DNA from: JBBTVI01 sp038063315
GTDB taxonomy: Bacteria; Patescibacteriota; Minisyncoccia; Sungbacterales; HO2-52-23
Reading direction: 5' to 3'
Assembly: GCA_038063315.1 (NCBI GenBank)
Contig: JBBTVI010000008.1
Location: 1 to 62,159, forward strand
DNA length: 62,159 nucleotides
Shown: positions 48,946 to 57,135 of the stretch, piece by piece
How the letters are laid out: the number at the start of each line of letters is the position of its first letter
Position numbering within the stretch: the stretch's first letter is position 1
The notes under the pieces: model-generated
The model's database searches: none
What the model saw: the letters and a program-made list of their open reading frames with translations, nothing else
Told to the model about the DNA's origin: nothing
Program-made: the position numbers and the translations under genes

Positions 48946-49920
48946 TTATTGTTTGAGCGTGACTCCGAGGTGTCCGAGCGCTTTCTTGATTTCTTGTATC
49001 GCCTTGTCGCCCACTCCGTCAAGCTCGCGGAGGGTTTCTTCGCGTTTGCGCGCGATCCCCCCGACGGTTTTGATGCCCGCATCAGAAAGAACCTTGAGGA
49101 CGCGTGGTGAAATTTTGAGATCCTCCAGTTTAATTTTTGCCGTATCCGTTTCTTCAGCGGCTTTTTCCGGCTCGGGTTCTCTGGTGTCGGTTTTTTCACG
49201 CGTCGGGATTTTTGCGGCGCGTTCGGGCATGTCGGGCGCGACAACGCGCTCGGTCAGGATTTGAAATTGTTCGACGAGAATGAGCGCCGCGCGCTGGAAT
49301 GCGTCTTCCGGCGTGAGAGATCCGTCCGTCTCAATGGTCAGGCGGACGGTATTATAATCCGTCCGGTCCCCGACGCGCATGTTGTCCACTTCATAATTGA
49401 CGTATCGGACCGGCGAGAATGACGCGTCAAGCGCGACCGTTCCCACCCCGACTTTTTCCTTTGTCCGCGCCTCTGCGGGGACATAGCCAAGTCCTGATTC
49501 GACGACGGCCTCGATCTCAAGGCGCGCGTCTTTTTTTGTCAGCGTCGCGATGTGCGCATCCGGCGTGATGAGCTCGGCCGGAGACGGAATCTTAAAGTCG
49601 CGCGCGGTCACGCTCTTGTCTCCTTTTGCGGTCAGGGTGATCACGACCGGTTCTTCGCCGGGCATCCGGAAACGCAATTGCTTGAGATTAAGCATAATCT
49701 CAATGGCGTCTTCCTGTATACCCTCCATCGCGGAAAATTCATGCTTAACGCCTTCCATCTTAAAAGAAGTGATGACGGCCCCTCTGAGAGACGACAAAAG
49801 AACGCGCCGGAGGCCGTTGCCGATCGTGTGTCCATAGCCGGGATAGAGCGCCTCAATTTCGAAAACGGCGCGATTGCCGGTTTTTTCGATGATACGGGGA
49901 GCGAGTGGAAGAGGAATCAT
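48946..49920 (-). CDS. rpoA: RNA polymerase alpha subunit
   Basis: The 324-aa protein has the alpha-NTD (ALYPGYGHTIGNGLRRVLLS, ITSFKMEGVKHEFSAMEGIQ, EDAIEIMLNLKQLRFR) and the alpha-CTD helix-hairpin-helix (DLKISPRVLKVLSDAGIKTV, GGIARKREETLRELDGVGDK). The linker (about residues 235-260) is rich in Glu and Lys. It is expected to dimerise and nucleate RNA polymerase assembly. A REP-like repeat separates it from rpsD. Confidence 0.98.
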   Translation of the reverse strand: MIPLPLAPRIIEKTGNRAVFEIEALYPGYGHTIGNGLRRVLLSSLRGAVITSFKMEGVKHEFSAMEGIQEDAIEIMLNLKQLRFRMPGEEPVVITLTAKGDKSVTARDFKIPSPAELITPDAHIATLTKKDARLEIEAVVESGLGYVPAEARTKEKVGVGTVALDASFSPVRYVNYEVDNMRVGDRTDYNTVRLTIETDGSLTPEDAFQRAALILVEQFQILTERVVAPDMPERAAKIPTREKTDTREPEPEKAAEETDTAKIKLEDLKISPRVLKVLSDAGIKTVGGIARKREETLRELDGVGDKAIQEIKKALGHLGVTLKQ

Positions 49921-49963
49921 AAGGAGAATGAAAAAGTAAACTTGTTGGACGATTTATTTAATC

Positions 49964-50135
49964 GTCATTGCGAGCGACCCCGAGTCTGCTCGCCTCGCTG
50001 ACGCTATGGCGAAGCGGGTCGAGGGGGAGCGCGGCAATCCATTTCGACCGTCATTGCGAGCCGAAGGTGAAGCAATCCAGAGTTTTTGCGTTATGGATTG
50101 CTTCGTCGTCCTGCAGCAGGACTCCTCGCAATGAC
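49964..50135. repeat. REP-like dispersed repeat, copy 10, inside the alpha operon
   Basis: The unit runs from GTCATTGCGAGCGACCCCGA through GGCAATCC, a second GTCATTGCGAGCCG module and the TCCTGCAGCAGGA core to CTCCTCGCAATGAC. It sits in the rpsD-rpoA gap and contains an extra insertion reading CTCGCTGACGCTATGG. Confidence 0.9.
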
Positions 50136-50169
50136 ACCTGTGATGGGCTACGCGTGTGCGCGCACATTC

Positions 50170-50787
50170 TTACCGGAAATAAAATTCCTTGATTTTGGCA
50201 AGGTCAGCTCCGAGTTCGGTTGCCTCCATATCGGGGAGGCGCGTCACGGTTCCGGTCCGCGCCTGGGGATCGGCGGACAACCACTGGGGCGGTTCCGGAG
50301 CGCGCCGCGGCTTCATGGCGGCGGCGTCGGTTTTACGCACACGCGCCTTCAGCGCGATCGTGTCCTTGACGCGGACAAGGTAAGAAGCAATGTTGACCTT
50401 GCGGCCGTTGACCAGGACGTTTCCGTGGCTGACGAGCTGGCGCGCATGAGAACGCGAGAGCGCAAGACCCAGGCGGAAGACGATGTTGTCGAGCCGACGT
50501 TCCAGAATCTGAATGAAATTTTTGCCGAATACCCCGCCCTGTTCTGCAGCCGTTTTAGTATACCTCTCAAGGGCTTTATCGTCAAGCCGGTACAGATACC
50601 GGATTTTTTGCTTGGTTCTCGCAAGATCCGAAAATTCGGACGGACTTTTCCTTCCGTGTTTTGTTGCGCGGGGTCCCGGCGGGTAGTTTCTCCGCACGGA
50701 AGCGCATTTCGGCCCAAGACAACGTTCCCCTTTCAGAAAGAGCCGTTCCCCGAGCCGGCGTTCTTTTTTTTCTTTGAGTTGAAGCAT
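50170..50787 (-). CDS. rpsD: Ribosomal protein S4
   Basis: The 205-aa protein starts MLQLKEKKERRLGERLFLKG. It contains GPKCASVRRNYPPGPRATKH, the S4 domain (RLDNIVFRLGLALSRSHARQ, LVSHGNVLVNGRKVNIASYL) and ends in KIKEFYFR. It binds 16S rRNA early in assembly and often represses its own operon. It is 5 bp from rpsK. Confidence 0.98.
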   Translation of the reverse strand: MLQLKEKKERRLGERLFLKGERCLGPKCASVRRNYPPGPRATKHGRKSPSEFSDLARTKQKIRYLYRLDDKALERYTKTAAEQGGVFGKNFIQILERRLDNIVFRLGLALSRSHARQLVSHGNVLVNGRKVNIASYLVRVKDTIALKARVRKTDAAAMKPRRAPEPPQWLSADPQARTGTVTRLPDMEATELGADLAKIKEFYFR

Positions 50788-50792
50788 TGTAA

Positions 50793-51218
50793 TTACACCC
50801 GTCTCACTTTCTTCGGTCTCGGGCCGTTGTGCGGAACAGGGGTAACGTCTTTGATGGAGGCGATGGGAAAACCGTGGTTTGCGAGCGCGCGTATCGCCGA
50901 GTCGCGTCCGGACCCGACTCCGCTGACCCGGATATTCATCCTCTCAAATTGCATTTTTTTCGTTTTTTCCACAAGGGCTTCGACAACGCGCGCCGCAGCG
51001 AACGGGGTTGCTTTTTTGGCGCCGGAAAACCCTAGAGCGCCCGCAGAAGACCACGCGACAAGACCGCCCTTATCGTCGGTAATGGAGATTTTTGTGTTAT
51101 TGTAGGTGGCCTGGATATGCGCGATGGCGTACGGCACAGCGCCACGCGCTTTTGTCGCGGTGCTTTTTTGTTGCCCGGTCGTATCTCCGCTTTTTTGTAT
51201 GACGCGTTTTTTACCCAT
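50793..51218 (-). CDS. rpsK: Ribosomal protein S11
   Basis: The 141-aa protein has the S11 core AIAHIQATYNNTKISITDDK, SSAGALGFSGAKKATPFAAA, RVVEALVEKTKKMQFERMNI and SIKDVTPVPHNGPRPKKVRR. The basic N-terminus is typical. The gene lies between rpsM and rpsD, with a REP-like repeat on the rpsM side. Confidence 0.98.
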   Translation of the reverse strand: MGKKRVIQKSGDTTGQQKSTATKARGAVPYAIAHIQATYNNTKISITDDKGGLVAWSSAGALGFSGAKKATPFAAARVVEALVEKTKKMQFERMNIRVSGVGSGRDSAIRALANHGFPIASIKDVTPVPHNGPRPKKVRRV

Positions 51219-51251
51219 AAGTTAAAAATTCAAAAGTGACGCATTCCATGC

Positions 51252-51339
51252 GTCATTGCGAGGAGTCCTGCTGCGGGACGACGAAGCAATCCAGAAACAT
51301 CAGTGGATTGCTTCGCTCCCTGCGGTCGCTCGCAATGAC
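51252..51339. repeat. REP-like dispersed repeat, copy 11, between rpsM and rpsK
   Basis: The copy runs from GTCATTGCGAGGAGTCCTGC with core TCCTGCTGCGGGA to GGTCGCTCGCAATGAC. Confidence 0.9.
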
Positions 51340-51359
51340 GGAAGGAAGGGGCTTTACCG

Positions 51360-51746
51360 TTACGTCGGCGATGAGGCCGGTTTTCTTCCCGATCCCATTG
51401 TTTTTCTCACGTTGCCCCGCCGCGTCCGGGAATTGGTGCGCGTGCGTTGCCCTCTGACGGGAAGTCCGCGCATGTGGCGCGTCCCGCGGTTGGTTCCGAG
51501 TTCCCGCAGCCGCTTGATATTTGCCGTAATCTCGCGGCGCAGATCGCCCTCTATTTTATATTTTTTTTCAATCGCCTCGCGAAGACGGTTGGTTTCTTCC
51601 GGCGTCAGGTCGCGGCTGCGCTTTTCCGGATCGATCCCCGTCGCGGCAAGGATGCTTTTGGCGGACGTCAAACCGACGCCGTAGATGTACGGCAGGGCGT
51701 ATGCGATTTTCTTGTTATCGGGAATGTTGATGCCGACGATGCGCAT
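51360..51746 (-). CDS. rpsM: Ribosomal protein S13
   Basis: The 128-aa protein starts MRIVGINIPDNKKIAYALPY. It has IYGVGLTSAKSILAATGIDP, NIKRLRELGTNRGTRHMRGL and PVRGQRTRTNSRTRRGNVRK. The C-terminal tail GSGRKPASSPT is basic, as usual. S13 contacts P-site tRNA. An AT-rich palindromic repeat separates it from rpmJ. Confidence 0.98.
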   Translation of the reverse strand: MRIVGINIPDNKKIAYALPYIYGVGLTSAKSILAATGIDPEKRSRDLTPEETNRLREAIEKKYKIEGDLRREITANIKRLRELGTNRGTRHMRGLPVRGQRTRTNSRTRRGNVRKTMGSGRKPASSPT

Positions 51747-51762
51747 GCTGATAAGATGGAAG

Positions 51763-51833
51763 TATGGGGTCTGTATTATGTATTATGGGAATTCTTCCAA
51801 TCCATAATTCATAATACAAGCCCCATAATTCAC
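51763..51833. repeat. AT-rich palindromic repeat (family P), copy 3
   Basis: TATTATGTATTATGGGAATT and AATCCATAATTCATAATACA form an inverted pair. It lies between rpmJ and rpsM. Confidence 0.75.
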
Positions 51834-51840
51834 CGTCTTG

Positions 51841-51954
51841 TCATCCTTGTCTCTGCTTATGTTTCGGCGTAGAACAAATCACGCGGACGCGGCGCTTGCG
51901 CCGGACCACGATGCACTTGGCGCACATTTTTTTCACTGACGCGCGGACTTTCAT
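51841..51954 (-). CDS. rpmJ: Ribosomal protein L36
   Basis: The 37-aa product is MKVRASVKKMCAKCIVVRRK followed by RRVRVICSTPKHKQRQG. The zinc ligands of the C+ form are visible: Cys in MCAKC, Cys in VICSTP, and His in PKHKQ. The start is three bases after the infA stop. The order infA-rpmJ-rpsM-rpsK-rpsD-rpoA-rplQ is the classical arrangement. Confidence 0.97.
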   Translation of the reverse strand: MKVRASVKKMCAKCIVVRRKRRVRVICSTPKHKQRQG

Positions 51955-51957
51955 TTT

Positions 51958-52185
51958 CTATTTATACCTCTTCACGATTCGTCCCCTGGTTTCGTCGTAG
52001 GGCGTCATCTCCACGCTGACGCGGTCGCCCGGCAGCACCTTGATATAATAGAGGCGCATCTTACCGGAGAGGTGCGCGAGCACCGTTCGTCCGTCGTCGA
52101 GCGCGACGCGAAAAAACGCGTTCGGCAGCCCTTCGGTTACCGTTCCTTCGGCAAAGGTCTTTCCCTTATCCTTTCCTTTATCCAT
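51958..52185 (-). CDS. infA: Translation initiation factor IF-1
   Basis: The 75-aa OB-fold protein has the motifs GTVTEGLPNAFFRVALDDGR, TVLAHLSGKMRLYYIKVLPG and DRVSVEMTPYDETRGRIVKR. The N-terminus MDKGKDKGKTF replaces the more usual MAKED. It is the first gene of the ribosomal cluster in this window, preceded by 57 bp up to the kinase operon. Confidence 0.97.
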   Translation of the reverse strand: MDKGKDKGKTFAEGTVTEGLPNAFFRVALDDGRTVLAHLSGKMRLYYIKVLPGDRVSVEMTPYDETRGRIVKRYK

Positions 52186-52242
52186 GGCGTATATTGGTCA
52201 ATAATAAATGAAGATTGGATATTCGTCAAGCGGAGGACTCAC

Positions 52243-53784
52243 TCAGACCCCGGCTTCATGTGGCAGATGAATACTAAAAGTGGAACCCACCCCACTTTCA
52301 CTTATCAGAGTGATAGTACCGCCGAGCGTCTTCATAATTTCTTTAGTAATCCAAAGACCGAGACCCGTTCCTTCTGTGACGGTGGTCTTCGCTCTCCAAA
52401 ATTTATTAAAAATTTTTTCCTTCTCCTCCGGCGAAAGACCTATGCCGGTATCCCGGACGTGAATGATGATTTCCCCCGCAGTATACTCTGCGCTCACCGT
52501 TACGCTGCCGTCGGGTCTGTTATATTTGATGGCATTAGTCAGTAAATTGTTGAGCACTTCTTTCAACCGCCCGCCGTCAGTAGAAAGTGGCGGCAGAGCC
52601 GTTAAGCCCTTTTCCTCTATAACCAATGCAATACTTTTGTCGTGAGCGAGCGATGTAACGCTGAGGACTGACTCGTGGATAATCGGAGTAATATTGGTGG
52701 GGCGTCGCTCCGCTTGTTGGGTTCGCGACTCGAGACGCGCGACATCCAAAAGGTCCCGTACGAGATCTTGCAGTCTCCGGCCGCTGATCGTCAGATCCTT
52801 CAAGATGGCTTTGTGCTGTGCGGATATTTTGTCTGAGGGCAAACCCGAAGACAAAAGTTCAGTATTGCCTACTATAGATAAGACGGGGGAGCGAAGCTCA
52901 TGCGCCGCAATGAACACAAATTCATCTTTGAGTTTAGCAATCTCTTCTGCTTGCTCAAGTTTTTTCTCTGTTTCCTCATGGAGTGCACGGGTACGCTCGC
53001 GTATTTTGGACTCCAGGTCGAGTGTGTACCCGGCCAATTGCTGTCCTTGTCGCTTGATGGTGCGTGACGCCCTCCATACAATAAACGAAAGAGTGGAAAA
53101 CACGAGCGCGAGGGAAAGAATGACACGAACATTGAATTGGTTCTGTACCTTTTTAATCTGCTCCTTGAGGAAACCGGAGCGACCGTAAACCTCAACAACT
53201 CCAAGGGCGTGAGGTGATTCGCTAAAGGTAATGGGTGCGTAAAACTCTATTCCTTCACCAAACTCCACTTCGTAGAGATCGTGAGGGTCACGCGGATCAA
53301 AGATTTTAATCCCAATCTCCGATTTCAGCGCGAGAGCGTTTTTTAGATCATCAGTCAAAGGGAAAACCCTTCCAATCAGCTGTTCCTCATCAGAATACAC
53401 AATGGTACCGCGAGGATTCCAGATCTTGATCCGGAAAAGTCCCGGAAATTGAAGATTGTCGGCAAAGCGTTCAAACCGGGCCTTACTTTCTCCGACCGCA
53501 GGTTGGACCAAATCTTCGGGCAGAAGCAGCTCTGCGGCAAGCCGGTTAAAAAATACCGAGGAGTTTAATTCCTGTTGCTTCAGAACAAAAGAGGTCAGTA
53601 AGGGGCCGACCAGCATTGAGAGAAAAATGCCGATGGCCAAAAATATGACAATGCCGAGAAGGACAAATTGGGAGAAGACACTCAGATGTTTCAACCCTTT
53701 TCTGGTCTTGATTTCGAATAACTTTAAACTCCAATACCACCTTGAGTTCCGAAACCCTTTTGTCGGCGTGTTGAAGAAATTCAT
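52243..53784 (-). CDS. Histidine kinase HK-B of the cupredoxin operon
   Basis: The 513-aa kinase has a 30-residue cytoplasmic start, TM1 (about 37-62, FVLLGIVIFLAIGIFLSMLV) and an extracellular domain (about 63-222). TM2 lies at about 223-243 and is followed by a coiled coil. The H-box is EFVFIAAHELRSPVLSIVGN, the N-box NLLTNAIKYNRPDG, G1 DTGIGL and G2 GTGLGLWITKE. Its sensor is nearly identical to that of HK-A (54790-56193), and the DNA shares a block of about 371 bp. Its start overlaps the preceding receiver gene as ATGA. It is the last gene of the operon. Confidence 0.93.
   Translation of the reverse strand: MNFFNTPTKGFRNSRWYWSLKLFEIKTRKGLKHLSVFSQFVLLGIVIFLAIGIFLSMLVGPLLTSFVLKQQELNSSVFFNRLAAELLLPEDLVQPAVGESKARFERFADNLQFPGLFRIKIWNPRGTIVYSDEEQLIGRVFPLTDDLKNALALKSEIGIKIFDPRDPHDLYEVEFGEGIEFYAPITFSESPHALGVVEVYGRSGFLKEQIKKVQNQFNVRVILSLALVFSTLSFIVWRASRTIKRQGQQLAGYTLDLESKIRERTRALHEETEKKLEQAEEIAKLKDEFVFIAAHELRSPVLSIVGNTELLSSGLPSDKISAQHKAILKDLTISGRRLQDLVRDLLDVARLESRTQQAERRPTNITPIIHESVLSVTSLAHDKSIALVIEEKGLTALPPLSTDGGRLKEVLNNLLTNAIKYNRPDGSVTVSAEYTAGEIIIHVRDTGIGLSPEEKEKIFNKFWRAKTTVTEGTGLGLWITKEIMKTLGGTITLISESGVGSTFSIHLPHEAGV
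53311..53681. repeat. 371-bp direct repeat, copy A (sensor module)
   Basis: Matches 55801-56171 at a constant offset of 2490 bp with about eight substitutions and no indels by eye. It encodes TM1 and the membrane-proximal half of the sensor. Confidence 0.88.
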
Positions 53785-54341
53785 GGGGTTGCCGATTCCG
53801 TCCTATCTGCATTTGTACTATTGCGACCCTTTCGTTGCATTTCTATCTCTTGCGTTTTCTCCTCTAATTTTTCCAAAAGACGGTCGCTATGTATTTCCAA
53901 AAAGGCTGTCTTCTGAAAAGGCGGGTCGTCTGAGACCAATTTTTTCGCCAAAGCGTCCTGGAGAATTCCGGTCACCTCTTGGATTAAGGCCTGCGGCGTA
54001 ATCGGCTTACGGAGAAAGAGGTCCGCTCCGGTTTTCAGCGCCAACCATTCATCCTTTTTCTCAAGATACGTAGCCGTCAGGATGATGAAGGGAATAAATC
54101 TTAATTCCTCGTCCTGCTTCACCTTGTGGCACAATGTAAAACCATCCATCTCGGGCATGAGTATATCGGAGATGATAATGTCGGGTAATTCCTTCTGTAT
54201 CTTTTTCCATGCCTCCTCACCGTTAGAGGCCGTCATGACGTCATAATTCTGATGCTCAAAGATTGTCCTGAGCAACAGCACGCCCTCCTCTTTGTCGTCG
54301 ACGACGAGCATTTTAATTTTTCTCGCGGATTCTTGATTCAT
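53781..54341 (-). CDS. Response regulator with C-terminal coiled tail
   Basis: The 186-aa protein has one receiver: KMLVVDDKEEGVLLLRTIFE, phospho-acceptor Asp in IIISDILMPEMDGFTLCHKV, Thr in ILTATYLEKK and Lys in LFLRKPITPQ. A roughly 50-residue charged helical tail (RLLEKLEEKTQEIEMQRKGR) follows. No DNA-binding domain is present. The tail could mediate dimerisation or dock on HK-B, with which it overlaps by four bases. ATG 54341 was chosen over an upstream TTG at 54404. Confidence 0.9.
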   Translation of the reverse strand: MNQESARKIKMLVVDDKEEGVLLLRTIFEHQNYDVMTASNGEEAWKKIQKELPDIIISDILMPEMDGFTLCHKVKQDEELRFIPFIILTATYLEKKDEWLALKTGADLFLRKPITPQALIQEVTGILQDALAKKLVSDDPPFQKTAFLEIHSDRLLEKLEEKTQEIEMQRKGRNSTNADRTESATP

Positions 54342-54387
54342 GAGATTGGTGTTTAAGTCGGCGGGAACAGATTTTATCGCCAAGATA

Positions 54388-54783
54388 TTAGTTCTCACCG
54401 CCAAGGAAGTTCTGTAGCGTTTTTAAAACCTCTGTCGGATCAATGGGTTTAGGGATGTAATCATCGCAACCCGCAGCTTTGGCTTTTTCCCGGTCCCCCT
54501 GCATCGCATACGAGGTCAGCGCGATGATGGGAATTTTGTTCAAATCCGGGATCGCTTTAATCCTTTGCGTGGCCGTATAGCCGTCCAGTTTGGGGAGTTG
54601 TACGTCCATCAAAATAAGATCGGGTTTTTGCGTTTGGGCCTTCTCTATCCCGTCTAGTCCGTTATGAGCTCGGACTACCTCGTAACGATTGGCCTCCAAT
54701 AAAAATTTTATTAGATAGAAGTTATTCTCGTTGTCTTCAATCACTAAAATCTTTTTTTTAAATTTGTTTTCTTTATCCATCAT
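54388..54783 (-). CDS. Single-domain response regulator (DivK-like)
   Basis: The 131-aa receiver starts MMDKENKFKKKILVIEDNEN. It has LILMDVQLPKLDGYTATQRI with the phospho-acceptor Asp, ALTSYAMQGDREKAKAAGCD with the conserved Thr or Ser position, and DYIPKPIDPTEVLKTLQNFL. The pattern is that of DivK/CheY-type receivers. It lies between HK-A and the second receiver gene, 6 bp after HK-A. Confidence 0.93.
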   Translation of the reverse strand: MMDKENKFKKKILVIEDNENNFYLIKFLLEANRYEVVRAHNGLDGIEKAQTQKPDLILMDVQLPKLDGYTATQRIKAIPDLNKIPIIALTSYAMQGDREKAKAAGCDDYIPKPIDPTEVLKTLQNFLGGEN

Positions 54784-54789
54784 ATTGCT

Positions 54790-56193
54790 TTAGCTCTTGC
54801 TTCTATTTTGGGGAGGGACCTTAGGAAGAAAAATCGTAAAAGTAGAACCCTTGCCCGACTCACTGCTAAACTCCACTGTCCCGCCCATTAGTTCAATATT
54901 CTTCTTCACGATAACCAAACCAAGTCCCGTTCCTCCGAATTCACGGGTTATTCCCATGTCCGCCTGGCCGAAGGGTTTGAAGAGCTTCCCAAAATCTTCT
55001 TCTTTAATCCCGATACCAGTGTCGACCACACTAATACTGATTTTATCATCCAGTACATGACACTGCACATTCACGCTGCCCTGTTTTGTAAATTTCACAG
55101 CATTGTTGATCAGATTCAGCAGTATGACTTTAAAGCGTTGATGATCCGTTACTATCTCCTGATGGCAAGCGTCCGTCTTGCTCAATGCGATTCCCTTGAC
55201 CGCGGCCTGGGGTGTATGGCTAGAGATGATGTCCCCGATGACATCGCCAATATCAAAGGTCTTGGATACAAGTTCAGACTTACCGGCCTCAATCCGTGAC
55301 AGATCCAGCACGTCATTCACTAAATTAAGCAGATGTTCCCCGCTTTGCTCCACCACCCGGAGCTGTTTTTTCTGTTCCGGTTGAAGTTCACCTGTCAGTC
55401 CCATGAGTAAAATCTTGACAAACCCGATGATTGAATTTAAAGGAGTTCTCAATTCGTGGGACATGGTGGAAAGAAATTCCGATTTTGCCCGGGCAGCAGC
55501 CTGAGCGTCGAAAAGCGCCGCTTCCAAATTTTTGGTTCTCAACCGGATGGTTTCGGACGCCCTCCATACAATAAAGGAAAGAGTAATAAACATGAAGACA
55601 AGCGAAAGAGCAATTCGAACAATGAAATCGTTACGCACCTTGTCAATCTGTTGTATGAGGAAACCGGAACGTCCATATACCTCAACGACACCGACGGGCT
55701 TAACCTCTCCTCCAAAGGTGAGAGGCGTGTAAAATGCTATACCTTCTTTGAATTTTTTCTCATAGAGCGTCTGCGGATCGTTTGGGTCGAAACTGACAAT
55801 CCCAATCTCCGATTTCAGCGCGAGAGCGTTTTTTAGATCATCAGTCAAAGGGAAAACCCTTCCAATCAGCTGTTCCTCATCAGAATACACAATGGTACCG
55901 CGAGGATTCCAGATCTTGATCCGGAAAAGTCCCGGAAATTGAAGATTGTCGACAAAGCGTTCAAACCTGGCCTTGCTTTCTCCGACCGCAGGTTGGACAA
56001 AATCTTCGGGCAGAAGCAGTTCTGCAGCAAGCCGGTTAAAAAATACCGAGGAGTTTAATTCCTGCTGCTTCAGAACAAAAGAGGTCAGTAAGGGGCCGAC
56101 CAGCATTGAGAGAAAAATTCCGATGGCCAAAAATATGACAATGCCGAGAAGGACAAATTGGGAGAAGACGGAAAAATGTTTCATGGTTTTCAT
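54790..56193 (-). CDS. Histidine kinase HK-A of the cupredoxin operon
   Basis: The 467-aa kinase has TM1 (about residues 10-35), an extracellular domain (about 36-195) and TM2 (about 198-218). The transmitter has H-box EFLSTMSHELRTPLNSIIGF, N-box NLINNAVKFTKQG, G1 DTGIGI and G2 GTGLGLVIVKKN. The sensor resembles that of HK-B, but the transmitter is of a different, hybrid-kinase-like subtype. Its ATG overlaps the cupredoxin gene's stop as ATGA, so it is translationally coupled to an exported copper-fold protein. Confidence 0.93.
   Translation of the reverse strand: MKTMKHFSVFSQFVLLGIVIFLAIGIFLSMLVGPLLTSFVLKQQELNSSVFFNRLAAELLLPEDFVQPAVGESKARFERFVDNLQFPGLFRIKIWNPRGTIVYSDEEQLIGRVFPLTDDLKNALALKSEIGIVSFDPNDPQTLYEKKFKEGIAFYTPLTFGGEVKPVGVVEVYGRSGFLIQQIDKVRNDFIVRIALSLVFMFITLSFIVWRASETIRLRTKNLEAALFDAQAAARAKSEFLSTMSHELRTPLNSIIGFVKILLMGLTGELQPEQKKQLRVVEQSGEHLLNLVNDVLDLSRIEAGKSELVSKTFDIGDVIGDIISSHTPQAAVKGIALSKTDACHQEIVTDHQRFKVILLNLINNAVKFTKQGSVNVQCHVLDDKISISVVDTGIGIKEEDFGKLFKPFGQADMGITREFGGTGLGLVIVKKNIELMGGTVEFSSESGKGSTFTIFLPKVPPQNRSKS
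55801..56171. repeat. 371-bp direct repeat, copy B (sensor module)
   Basis: Second copy of 53311-53681, in the gene for HK-A. Divergence at about 2 percent makes it older than the 7TM sensor duplication at 8205/10914. Confidence 0.88.
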
Positions 56194-56900
56194 GGCAAAA
56201 CAGTAATAACTCCGTAGGTTGGCGGATCGTCCATTAAATGCTCATGGTACCCGTATGCGCCCGGTTTCCGAAAAGTGTACGAATAGGTCTGGCCATTGGA
56301 GATACCCCCGAGCGCATCAAATTGAGGGAGTGAACTATGCGTTGGATGGGGATCGGATCCCGGCCAATGGAGAGCATCATCATCGTTGATAAAAGTTAAG
56401 GTGTCTCGCACGTAGAGCGTGACATTAGCCGGTTGGGTGCGCGTATTGCTGTAGATGTGGATGATCACTTCTTGTGGTTCGCGTGGTGGCGAAGCCGTGA
56501 CCGTTGAAGAAGTCGGAGTCACATCGCCATTCGAAGGTTGTGGAGGAGGAGGAGGCGGTGGTTCGGGTAGCGAAGATGGTTGCGAAGGTGTTAGTGATGG
56601 TGGTGGTGGTGCGAGACGGAGAGGTGGCGGCGGAGGTGGTGCAAACACTTTCGGAGGCTGCAAAACGGAAGGTAGAGTCGTCGGTGTGTCTGAGGACATC
56701 ACCGGTGCGGGCTCATGAGGAGCAGTAACCGTCGTGGACGACGTGGATTGTTCTGTAACGTTCTGCTCAGAAGAAAGAACGGACGGGGATGGCCGGGAGG
56801 ATTCTATTTCTGTATCTCGAACTCTCAAAAAATCAACGCTGGCCAGACCCAGAGCAAGAAACAAAACTATAGCAAACAGAATCAAGATTTTGGTTTTCAT
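56190..56900 (-). CDS. Membrane-anchored cupredoxin-like protein
   Basis: The 236-aa protein starts MKTKILILFAIVLFLALGLA after AGGGAGC. It has one anchor helix, a long Pro/Ser/Thr-rich stalk with poly-Pro tracts (about residues 40-145) and a C-terminal cupredoxin-like domain (about 147-236). The domain carries DALHWPGSDPHPTHSSLPQF, GQTYSYTFRKPGAYGYHEHL and PPTYGVITV. Four His are available as metal ligands, but the Cys of blue copper sites is missing. The same DPHPxH and YHxHL motifs end the 728-aa protein upstream. It is coupled to HK-A by an ATGA overlap. Confidence 0.8.
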   Translation of the reverse strand: MKTKILILFAIVLFLALGLASVDFLRVRDTEIESSRPSPSVLSSEQNVTEQSTSSTTVTAPHEPAPVMSSDTPTTLPSVLQPPKVFAPPPPPPLRLAPPPPSLTPSQPSSLPEPPPPPPPQPSNGDVTPTSSTVTASPPREPQEVIIHIYSNTRTQPANVTLYVRDTLTFINDDDALHWPGSDPHPTHSSLPQFDALGGISNGQTYSYTFRKPGAYGYHEHLMDDPPTYGVITVLP

Positions 56901-56947
56901 CAATAAAGCTCCCTGCATCAAAGGTGTAAACAACGCTCAGTATTCTT

Positions 56948-57127
56948 AGAAACCGTCTAAAAACCTCCCATCCGTCATTGCGAGCGACCCCGAGTTGTCG
57001 AGGGGGCGCGCGGCAATCCAGGAATTTTTCTGGATTGCGGAGCCTGTCCCGAGCCCTTCGACTGCACTCAGGATAAACTCCGCGAAGGATCGTCTGACTC
57101 CTCGCAATGACTTTTTAGACGGTTTCT
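56948..57127. mobile_element. MITE-like element with perfect 16-bp inverted ends
   Basis: AGAAACCGTCTAAAAA (56948-56963) is exactly inverted at 57112-57127. The 180-bp unit contains a REP-like core from GTCATTGCGAGCGACCCCGA to CTCCTCGCAATGAC. It lies between the two cupredoxin genes. Confidence 0.8.
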
Positions 57128-57135
57128 TACACCAA

